Assembly (NCBI GenBank): GCA_034437515.1
Contig: DAOTTX010000075.1
Coordinates: 1 to 54,925, forward strand
DNA length: 54,925 nt
From: DAOTTX01 sp034437515
GTDB lineage: Bacteria; Chloroflexota; Anaerolineae; Aggregatilineales; Phototrophicaceae
Reading direction: 5' to 3'
The notes under the pieces are model-generated. The model was not told the DNA's origin, did not search any database, and saw nothing but the letters and a program-made list of their open reading frames with translations. This document shows positions 39,747-47,366 of this stretch, piece after piece. Made by a program: the position numbers and the translations under genes. Numbering within the stretch: position 1 is the stretch's first letter; each line of letters starts with the position of its first letter.

Positions 39747-41102
39747 ATGGATATAGAAGTTTTATTGTTCCTGGCTGTCGGCGGCCTTTCAATTTTCGCC
39801 GCCGTAATGATGCTTCTGGACGATAACGCCGTACAGAGCGCGTTGTTCCTGATTTTGAACTTCGCCTGTGTGGCCTTCCTCTACCTGATGCTGGATGCCG
39901 CGTTCTTGGCGATGGTTCAAATCGCCGTCTACGCGGGGGCGATCATGGTCTTGTTCATCTTCGTGATTATGCTGCTCGGTGCGGAAAAGACGACCAGCGG
40001 CACCACAAGACAGTTTAAATGGTTGGCACCGCTCGTGCTGACGCTGTCTTTTTCGCTCTTTATCCCCGTGTATTTAGCGGTGAACCAGGGTGATGTCGAA
40101 GATCGAGAGCTACCGCCAAGCGCACCACTTGTGCGCGTCGTCCACACAGCAGGGAACTTCGTCAGCAGCACAGATGTCGTCCTGACCTCTACAGATGGCA
40201 TCACCCAGCACACCATCGAGGATGTGACATACAAAGAGGTTGACCGCGATGGCAGTGATCTATTCATCGAGGTCGAACCGGGCACGTATGATGTCGCGGT
40301 TTCCATCCCCGATGAACGATTTACCGCGCCGTTCCCGGTTGGCTCCGTCGTCGTAGAAGCAGGCAACAACTATAACATCGTGCTCTACGGCGCATCGAGC
40401 AGCCTGGAAATCGGCGAGGAAGCGACCGCCCAGACGATTGGTATTCCGGTCGTCACATCGTTTGCCGAAGACCTCTCGCCCATTGAAAACCGCGAAGGCC
40501 GTTTGACGGTGTTCAACGCTTACGCACCGTTTGAGAGCCTGACTCTGGTTGACCCCGGCGCGGACTTCAACGTCACCGCTGAGGAAGAAGTCGAGACCTA
40601 CGTCGAGGCGCTGCCCTACGGTGAAGCATCCGAAATGCAGGTGCTGCCCTTCGGTGAATTGCGTGGGGCGTTCATAGAACCGGGCAATCAAGACAATGTG
40701 ATCTTCCGTCTGCGTGACTTCGAGGTGCCGCGTGAGAGTTCGGCGGTGGTTTTCATCAGCAGTGAGGGCGGCGCGGACGAGGGAACGGTCGCAACGGCGG
40801 TGGTCGCAATTACAGAGGCGAGGCCCACGTTCGGCAGTCCGCAAGCCATCGGGCAGGAATTATTTACCCGTTATGTGCTGCCGTTTGAGATGGTGGCAGT
40901 GCTGCTGCTGGCGGCGATGGTCGGCGCGATTATCATCACGCAACGTACGGACATCAAACCGAAACCCGGTCGTCCGATTCGCCGTAAGGTCAGCCGCCCG
41001 CTCACCAATGTGATCTCGTCACAGACGGGACATTCACTGCGCGGTGACCGGCCTGAATTGACCGACCCACGCCTCGACGAACCTGAACCGGCTGGCGACT
41101 AA
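39747..41102 (+). CDS. nuoJ: NADH-quinone oxidoreductase subunit J with a large DUF4397-like insertion
   Basis: 451 residues; NuoJ is normally 160-200. Membrane helices 1-4 lie at about 4-22, 30-50, 53-76 and 92-112, including the pi-bulge region AVYAGAIMVLFIFVIMLLG. Helix 5 (LPFEMVAVLLLAAMVGAIIITQR) appears only at 378-400. The intervening 113-364 segment resembles two DUF4397 repeats: LVRVVHTAGNF...VEPGTYDVAVSIP...VEAGNNYNIVLYGA, then GRLTVFNAYAPF...LPYGEASEMQVLPFG. By the positive-inside rule this insertion faces outside the cytoplasm, and the basic C-terminal tail faces inside. NuoJ helps couple quinone chemistry to proton pumping; the insertion's role is unknown. It begins the second nuo transcription unit. 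Confidence 0.92.
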   Translation: MDIEVLLFLAVGGLSIFAAVMMLLDDNAVQSALFLILNFACVAFLYLMLDAAFLAMVQIAVYAGAIMVLFIFVIMLLGAEKTTSGTTRQFKWLAPLVLTLSFSLFIPVYLAVNQGDVEDRELPPSAPLVRVVHTAGNFVSSTDVVLTSTDGITQHTIEDVTYKEVDRDGSDLFIEVEPGTYDVAVSIPDERFTAPFPVGSVVVEAGNNYNIVLYGASSSLEIGEEATAQTIGIPVVTSFAEDLSPIENREGRLTVFNAYAPFESLTLVDPGADFNVTAEEEVETYVEALPYGEASEMQVLPFGELRGAFIEPGNQDNVIFRLRDFEVPRESSAVVFISSEGGADEGTVATAVVAITEARPTFGSPQAIGQELFTRYVLPFEMVAVLLLAAMVGAIIITQRTDIKPKPGRPIRRKVSRPLTNVISSQTGHSLRGDRPELTDPRLDEPEPAGD

Positions 41103-41118
41103 GAAAGCAAATACAAAA

Positions 41119-41421
41119 ATGGTAGCAATCGAAGCGTATATCATTCTTAGCATGGTGTTGTTCATATTGGGGGCGATGGGCGTACTCTTGCGCCGCAACG
41201 CCATCCTGGTTTTTATGTCCGTCGAGTTGATGCTCAACGCTGGTAACCTGGCGCTGGTCGCGTTCGCCCGCCAATGGGGGACGATGGACGGGCAGGTGTT
41301 TGTGTTCTTTGTGATTACCGTCGCCGCTTCTGAAGTGGCGATTGGCCTGGCGTTGATCGTCACGATCTTCAGGAACCGGCAAAGCATCAACATCGATGAA
41401 CTCCACCAGATGGAAGGTTAA
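41119..41421 (+). CDS. nuoK: NADH-quinone oxidoreductase subunit K
   Basis: 100-residue subunit with three membrane helices and the conserved pumping-channel glutamate in FMSVELMLNAGNLALVAFA. It is a MrpC-like antiporter-related subunit in the membrane arm next to NuoJ. Length is normal and it follows nuoJ by 16 bases. Confidence 0.96.
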   Translation: MVAIEAYIILSMVLFILGAMGVLLRRNAILVFMSVELMLNAGNLALVAFARQWGTMDGQVFVFFVITVAASEVAIGLALIVTIFRNRQSINIDELHQMEG

Positions 41422-41430
41422 CAGCAGCTT

Positions 41431-43869
41431 ATGGAAAATTTAGCACAACTCGTACCACTGATTATCCTGGCCCCTGCGATTGGCGCGTTCATCAACTTTT
41501 TTTGGGGTGCGCGCATCGGGGAGCAGGCGTCCGCGATTGTAGGGACAACAGCCTCCGCGTTTACGTTTATCATCGCGGTGCTGCTGTTGGTCTATCTGGT
41601 CAATAATGACAACATAGCAGCGGTGGTGAACCCACCCATTTTAGACACCAGTTGGATCCGCATGGACTCGATTAATGTGGACATCACCTGGCAAACCCGT
41701 GTGGATACGCTCAGTGTGACGATGATGCTCTTTGTGACCTTCGTCGGCACGCTGATCCACCTGTATTCGTATGGTTATATGCACGGCGACCCGCGCTTCT
41801 CGCGCTTTTTCGCCTATCTCAACCTGTTCCTCACCTTTATGCTGATCCTCGTGACCGGCAACAACCTGCTAATGATGTTCGTCGGCTGGGAAGGTGTGGG
41901 CTTGTGTTCGTATCTGCTCATCGGCTTCTGGTGGGATAAACCGGACGGCGAAGGCTGGAGCAACAGCAACGCCGCCCGTAAAGCGTTCATCGCCAACCGC
42001 ATCGGTGACTTTGGTGTGTTGATGGCGGTGTTCTTCACCTTCTGGACGTTCGGCACGCTGGATTTCTACAAGCCGTTTGAGAGTGCTAACCCCGAAGTGG
42101 GCTACGCTTACGCCGAAGAAGAAGCGTTCGCACCCGGCATGACCGTGCTCATCGTTGAGGAAACCGGCGGCGCTGCCGAAGAAGAAAGCAGCACAGCCGC
42201 AGCGACCTACAGCTACCAAGACCCGGAAATCGAGATGTCGCAGTTGGGCATCTTCGGGCAAGCTGAGCGGATGGTCGAAGCGGAAGCGGATGTCAATATC
42301 GGCCCGTTGAATCTCAGCATTGAGGCGGTGTTGGTAATTATCACGTTGTTTATGCTGCTGGGCGCGACGGGCAAATCCGCGCAGATCCCGCTGTTTGTGT
42401 GGCTACCGGACGCGATGGCAGGCCCGACGCCGGTTAGCGCGTTGATCCACGCGGCGACGATGGTCACGGCGGGGGTGTACATGATGGTGCGCTCCAACAC
42501 GTTCTTCTACAACGCAGAATTCACCTCGTTTATCGTCACGCTGGTCGGTGTCGGTACGGCGCTGGTCGCCGGGTTTATCGCGGTCGGTCAATTTGACATC
42601 AAGCGCGTGCTGGCCTACTCCACCGTGAGCCAGCTTGGGTTTATGGTGGCGGCGGTGGGCATCGGCGCGTACCCGGCGGCGATGTTCCACATGATGACGC
42701 ACGCCTTCTTTAAGGCGCTGTTGTTCCTCGGTAGTGGTTCGGTCATCCACGGTGTGGAGCACGGTCACCATGAGGTCGCACACGGACACGCCAGTGGCTC
42801 GACGGTCGAGCACGAGGACGTGCATGGTTACGCCGAGGATACCGAGGGCGATCATCGCCCGGCGACCACTGACGAGCACGATCAACACGCCTTTGACCCG
42901 CAGGACATGCGCAACATGGGCGGCCTCAAAGACAAGATGCCGATAACCTACTGGACGTACATCTTCGGGACGCTGGCGCTGGCGGGCATCTGGCCTTTCG
43001 CCGGGTTCTGGTCGAAGGACGAAATTCTAGCAGATAGCTGGCTGGTCGGCATTGAGGACGGCGAACTCGCCGGGTTCATCGCGCTGGGTGGCCTATTAAT
43101 CGCCGCCGGGTTTACCGCGTTCTATATGTGGCGACAGGTGGAGATGGTCTTCCACGGCAAACCCCGTACAGAAGCCGCCGAACACGCGCACGAAAGCCCG
43201 TGGACGATGACCGTTCCGCTGCGCGTTCTGGCGGTCGGGAGTGTGCTGGTCGGGTTCTTCAACCTGCCGAGCGGCACGTTCAGCCGCATCTTTGCGGTCG
43301 GGTTGGATGGGGTCTTCGGCAAGCACGCGATGGCCGACTTCCTCGAATACAGCATCTTGCATTACCACATCCCGGATTTCCAGGCGGGGATCGCGCTGGG
43401 TGCGCTGGCAATCGGGCTGGGTGGGATTTTCCTCGCTCATTCGATGTACGGCGACAACAAAGCGATCAACGCAGAGGGCAAAGATCCACTGGAAACCGAC
43501 CCCAACACGGGGATGGTGTTCGGATTTGCCAACGCCCGGCTCTATTGGGATGAGCTGTACGACACGCTGTTCATCCGGCCTTATGGCAGGGTGGCGAAGT
43601 TCCTCAGTGATGTCATCGACTGGAACTTCTGGCACGACTATTTCCACGACAAAGTCATCGGACGGGGCTACCGGTCGATGGGTCAACTTTTCGCCAACCC
43701 GGTTGACCTCGGCCTGATTGACGGCCTCGTCAACGGTGTGGGTTGGGTTGTACAACGTATCAGCGGTGGATTCAGCCGCATTCAAACCGGCTACGTCCGG
43801 ACTTACGCAGTCGCGCTGTTCCTCGGTGTGGTTGCCGTCGTTGTCTTGATCTTATTACCGCTGATTTAA
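41431..43869 (+). CDS. nuoL: NADH-quinone oxidoreductase subunit L with a His-rich insertion
   Basis: 812 residues against the usual 600-650. The Mrp-antiporter core is complete: NLLMMFVGWEGVGLCSYLLIGFWW, GKSAQIPLFVWLPDAMAGPTPVSALIHAATMVTAG and THAFFKALLFLGSGSVIH. Extra segments are about 80 residues at 212-292 (acidic, Ala/Ser-rich) and a His-rich acidic loop at 440-490 with eleven histidines. Another 50-60 residues lie near the C-terminus before the final helix, in the lateral-helix region. NuoL is the distal proton-pumping subunit. The His-rich loop is longer than in most relatives I recall. Confidence 0.95.
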   Translation: MENLAQLVPLIILAPAIGAFINFFWGARIGEQASAIVGTTASAFTFIIAVLLLVYLVNNDNIAAVVNPPILDTSWIRMDSINVDITWQTRVDTLSVTMMLFVTFVGTLIHLYSYGYMHGDPRFSRFFAYLNLFLTFMLILVTGNNLLMMFVGWEGVGLCSYLLIGFWWDKPDGEGWSNSNAARKAFIANRIGDFGVLMAVFFTFWTFGTLDFYKPFESANPEVGYAYAEEEAFAPGMTVLIVEETGGAAEEESSTAAATYSYQDPEIEMSQLGIFGQAERMVEAEADVNIGPLNLSIEAVLVIITLFMLLGATGKSAQIPLFVWLPDAMAGPTPVSALIHAATMVTAGVYMMVRSNTFFYNAEFTSFIVTLVGVGTALVAGFIAVGQFDIKRVLAYSTVSQLGFMVAAVGIGAYPAAMFHMMTHAFFKALLFLGSGSVIHGVEHGHHEVAHGHASGSTVEHEDVHGYAEDTEGDHRPATTDEHDQHAFDPQDMRNMGGLKDKMPITYWTYIFGTLALAGIWPFAGFWSKDEILADSWLVGIEDGELAGFIALGGLLIAAGFTAFYMWRQVEMVFHGKPRTEAAEHAHESPWTMTVPLRVLAVGSVLVGFFNLPSGTFSRIFAVGLDGVFGKHAMADFLEYSILHYHIPDFQAGIALGALAIGLGGIFLAHSMYGDNKAINAEGKDPLETDPNTGMVFGFANARLYWDELYDTLFIRPYGRVAKFLSDVIDWNFWHDYFHDKVIGRGYRSMGQLFANPVDLGLIDGLVNGVGWVVQRISGGFSRIQTGYVRTYAVALFLGVVAVVVLILLPLI

Positions 43870-43884
43870 GGAGCATAACACGCG

Positions 43885-45480
43885 ATGGAAGCGATCAGTT
43901 CAAGTCTCTCACTCACCACGGTGACGCTGTTCCTACCGATGGTGGGTCTTACCATCCTCCTGTTCATGAAAGACCAGGAGGAAAGCGATCAGGAAGCCAT
44001 CAAATGGACGGCCTTCGGGTTTAGCATTGCGACGTTTATCGCGTCGATCATCATGGCCTTCAGCTTTGACACCAACGAAACCGTCTTGCAGATGGCCCAG
44101 CACAACGACTGGCTGCCCACACTCGGCATCAGTTACATCGTCGGTGTGGATGGCCTCAGTATGCTGTTGGTGCTGCTCACCACGATTATCATGCCGATTG
44201 CGATCTTCAGTTCGTTTGATGTCGGCGTTTTGAAAGAACGCGGCAATGTGAAGCTGTACTTTATCTTCATGCTGCTGCTGGAATGGGCGATGATCGGTGT
44301 GTTCGTCGTTCAAGACCTGATTATTTTCTATATCTTCTGGGAAGTAACGCTGGTGCCGATGTATTTCTTGATCGGCATCTGGGGGGCGGAAAACCGCGTC
44401 TACGCCTCCGTGAAGTTCTTCCTGTACACGATGGCTGGCTCTATCTTGATGCTGCTGGCGATTTTGTATGTCGGTGGGCAGGCGGGCACATTCGTACTGC
44501 CGGAAATCGTCGACATGATCGCAAGCGGCGAGCTGGTCTTCCCCTATGATGGTGTGTTCAGCACACAGTCTTATCTGTTCCTCGGCTTCTTAATCGCCTT
44601 TGCGATCAAAGTACCGGTGTGGCCTTTGCATAGCTGGCTGCCGGACGCACACGTTCAAGCGCCGACAGCGGGTTCCGTCATCCTGGCGGGTGTGCTGCTG
44701 AAGATGGGCACCTACGGCATGGTGCGTTTTAATCTGCCGCTCTTCCCGGAAGCCTCGGCGGGTTGGGCACCGTTCGTCGCCGGGCTTGGTGTGATCGGCA
44801 TCATCTATGGTGCGTGGGTGTGCTACGCGCAAACCGACATCAAGAAGCTGGTCGCGTATTCGTCGGTGAGCCATCTCGGTTTCGTCGTCCTCGGCATCTT
44901 CTCGATGACTTCGGCGGGCATCCAGGGTGCGACACTTCAGATGGTCAGTCACGGTGTCAGCACGGGCGGTCTGTTCTTGCTCGTCGGGATGCTCTATGAA
45001 CGGCGGCACACCAAAGCGATGGAAGCCTACGGCGGCATCTGGAAAGCCATGCCGTTGTTTGGTGGCATCAGTCTGCTCGTCTCCTTGAGTAGTATGGGCT
45101 TGCCGGGGCTAAACGGCTTCGTGGGTGAGTTTACCATTCTGCTAGGGGCGCTGGGCAGTGAAGTGCTCGGTGTGACCTTCGCCGCGCTGGGTACGATTGG
45201 TGTGATCCTGGCGGCGGTCTACATCCTGTATATGTTCCAGCAAGTCTATATGGGTACGCTGGATAACCCCAAAAACCAGAACCTGCCGGATATGAATTGG
45301 CGTGAGGTCGCGGTGATGGTACCGATCCTGATCTTGATCTTCTGGATTGGCCTGCAACCGGCGGCATGGTTCGAAGTGATGGATGCCAGCGCCACCGAAC
45401 TAGTGACTTACATGAACGACGTCATTGTTGCGGGTGGTGAGAAGGTGCCTCAAATCATCTCCGCTACCGGCACACCTTAG
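43885..45480 (+). CDS. nuoM: NADH-quinone oxidoreductase subunit M
   Basis: 531-residue antiporter-like proton-pumping subunit. Conserved segments include FYIFWEVTLVPMYFLIGIWG, KVPVWPLHSWLPDAHVQAPTAGSVILAG and KLVAYSSVSHLGFVVLGIF. Lysines and glutamates of the half-channels are retained. Length is near normal. TAAGGAG lies upstream of the start. Confidence 0.97.
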   Translation: MEAISSSLSLTTVTLFLPMVGLTILLFMKDQEESDQEAIKWTAFGFSIATFIASIIMAFSFDTNETVLQMAQHNDWLPTLGISYIVGVDGLSMLLVLLTTIIMPIAIFSSFDVGVLKERGNVKLYFIFMLLLEWAMIGVFVVQDLIIFYIFWEVTLVPMYFLIGIWGAENRVYASVKFFLYTMAGSILMLLAILYVGGQAGTFVLPEIVDMIASGELVFPYDGVFSTQSYLFLGFLIAFAIKVPVWPLHSWLPDAHVQAPTAGSVILAGVLLKMGTYGMVRFNLPLFPEASAGWAPFVAGLGVIGIIYGAWVCYAQTDIKKLVAYSSVSHLGFVVLGIFSMTSAGIQGATLQMVSHGVSTGGLFLLVGMLYERRHTKAMEAYGGIWKAMPLFGGISLLVSLSSMGLPGLNGFVGEFTILLGALGSEVLGVTFAALGTIGVILAAVYILYMFQQVYMGTLDNPKNQNLPDMNWREVAVMVPILILIFWIGLQPAAWFEVMDASATELVTYMNDVIVAGGEKVPQIISATGTP

Positions 45481-45489
45481 GAGGGCTGC

Positions 45490-47004
45490 ATGTTTGATGC
45501 ACTAAGTTTTGCTGAGCTGAACCTCGGCGTCACGTTGCCGGTCTTCTTCCTTTCGATGTTTGGGATGGTGCTGCTGATAATTGACCTCTTCATCCCGAAA
45601 GAGGAGAAGATCAACACGGCACGGCTGACTATCGGCGCGGTGCTGGTGGCCTTCGTGATGAATCTGTTCGTCATGCGTGATGGGTCACAGTACGCCGTTG
45701 CAGAGATGTTCCGTGCGGATGCGTTCTCCGGCTTTGTCAATATCATTGTGCTGGTGACGACGTTAATCACCGTGCTGTTGAGCATCGACTACATGAAGCG
45801 CACCGACATCGACGCCGGAGAATACTACCCGATGCTGCTGTTTTCTGCATCGGGGATGATGTTCATGGGCAGTGCGAACGATTTGATCGTGGTTTTCGTC
45901 GCGCTGGAACTGCTGAGTATCCCGCTGTATGTCATGTCCGCGTTGCGCCCGAAAGACTTAAAATCCGAGGAAAGCGGTATGAAATACTTCATCCTCGGTG
46001 CGTTTGCGAGCGCGTTCTTCGTCTACGGTGCGGCGCTGATCTACGGCGCGACCGGTTCCACCACGCTGCCGGTGATCTTCGAGAGCGTGCAGGACATCGT
46101 GCTGGCGGATAGTACCGCGATCACCTATCTGGTGGTGGGCGCGGGGATGCTCGTGGTTAGCCTGGGCTTCAAGGTGGCGGCGGTGCCGTTCCACATGTGG
46201 ACACCGGATGTCTACGAAGGGGCACCGACCCCGGTCGCCGCGTTCATGAGTGTGGGCGCGAAGGCGGGCGGTTTCGCCGCGTTGCTGCGGGTGATGGCGG
46301 TCGGCCTTCCCGCGCTGGTCGTCGAACCGGGTGAATCAGCGGCGACATGGCAGACGGTCGTCGCGGTGGTCGCCGCAGCGACGATGATCCTCGGTAACGG
46401 CGCTGCTGTCGCACAGACCAACCTCAAGCGGTTGCTGGCCTACTCGTCTATCGCGCACGCCGGTTATTTGCTGATGGCGGTCGCGGCTGTCGGTACGGCA
46501 GGCGTCGCAGAACAAGCGGCAAACGCTGCGCTGATCTATCTGCTGGCGTATGCCTTCACCAACCTGGGTGCGTTCGCGGTGGTCATCGCTATCGAGAAGA
46601 ACGATGGCACCGGCACGATGATGGAAGACCTCGTCGGCCTGGGCAAAAGTCGTCCGCTAATGGCGGCGATGATGGCGTTCTTCATGCTCAGTTTGACCGG
46701 CGTTCCACTGACCGGCGGCTTCGTCGGTAAGTTCCTGGTCTTCAATGCGTCGCTTGAGGCCGGTCTGGTCTGGCTGGCGATCATCGGTGTACTGACCAGC
46801 GTGGTCAGCGCGTTTTACTACGTGCGGGTGATCATCAATATGTATCTGGTCGATGGTGAAGGCGACCCCGCCGAAGGTGCGACACAGTACGTCACCTGGG
46901 GTGTGGCAACGGCCTTCGCCGGGACGCTGGTGCTGGGCATCTTCCCGGTTATCGCCACCGAACTGCTCAATGGCATGACGCTGGCGCTGACCAGCATTTT
47001 TTAG
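45490..47004 (+). CDS. nuoN: NADH-quinone oxidoreductase subunit N
   Basis: 504-residue third antiporter-like subunit. Motifs: VFVALELLSIPLYVMSAL, KVAAVPFHMWTPDVYEGAPTPVAAFMSVGAKAGGFAALLR and LKRLLAYSSIAHAGYLLMAV. A strong AGGAGGG site is 4 bases before the ATG. It is the last nuo gene and is followed by a hairpin. Confidence 0.97.
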   Translation: MFDALSFAELNLGVTLPVFFLSMFGMVLLIIDLFIPKEEKINTARLTIGAVLVAFVMNLFVMRDGSQYAVAEMFRADAFSGFVNIIVLVTTLITVLLSIDYMKRTDIDAGEYYPMLLFSASGMMFMGSANDLIVVFVALELLSIPLYVMSALRPKDLKSEESGMKYFILGAFASAFFVYGAALIYGATGSTTLPVIFESVQDIVLADSTAITYLVVGAGMLVVSLGFKVAAVPFHMWTPDVYEGAPTPVAAFMSVGAKAGGFAALLRVMAVGLPALVVEPGESAATWQTVVAVVAAATMILGNGAAVAQTNLKRLLAYSSIAHAGYLLMAVAAVGTAGVAEQAANAALIYLLAYAFTNLGAFAVVIAIEKNDGTGTMMEDLVGLGKSRPLMAAMMAFFMLSLTGVPLTGGFVGKFLVFNASLEAGLVWLAIIGVLTSVVSAFYYVRVIINMYLVDGEGDPAEGATQYVTWGVATAFAGTLVLGIFPVIATELLNGMTLALTSIF

Positions 47005-47021
47005 AGGCGTAACGTTACGTA

Positions 47022-47047
47022 GGGGCGACCTCCTGACAGGTCGCTCC
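47022..47047. terminator. Hairpin after nuoN
   Basis: A 10-bp stem with one wobble (GGGGCGACCT / AGGTCGCTCC) and a 6-base loop lies 17 bases after the nuoN stop. No T-tract follows. Its GGGGCGACC core looks like a common intergenic palindrome, so it may be a repeat as well as a terminator. Confidence 0.45.
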
Positions 47048-47055
47048 TGTGCCGT

Positions 47056-47280
47056 ATGTTTGCTTCCGTAGTTGTCAAAGATCCCGAAATTTTAAGTGGG
47101 ATGCCTGTTTTCCGTGGGACACGTGTACCGGTTAAGAACCTGATTGATTATCTGGCAACCGGGGAAACCATCGATACTTTCCTGGACGACTTCCCGACGG
47201 TGAAACGGGAGCAAGCGCAAGCTGTCTTAACAGATAGTTCCTATTGTAGGGGTGTTTGCGGTCACGTTCTCTCAACGTAA
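47056..47280 (+). CDS. DUF433 antitoxin-like protein (orphan)
   Basis: 74 residues. The first 58 match DUF433 well: KDPEILSGMPVFRGTRVPVKNLIDYLATGETIDTFLDDFPTVKREQAQAVL. DUF433 proteins are the antitoxin half of pairs with a PIN-like (DUF5615) toxin. The expected C-terminal helix is replaced by SYCRGVCGHVLST, suggesting a frameshift or a replaced 3' end. No toxin gene follows; the next frame is a glycosyltransferase 86 bases away. It is probably a remnant of a toxin-antitoxin locus. Confidence 0.75.
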   Translation: MFASVVVKDPEILSGMPVFRGTRVPVKNLIDYLATGETIDTFLDDFPTVKREQAQAVLTDSSYCRGVCGHVLST

Positions 47281-47366
47281 GTAGAAATTCGAGACACAAA
47301 ACATTCGCCAACCGGTCGATGATCAATGGTATACGCCTCTAAATATCGCCGCCGTGAGGTCTGACC

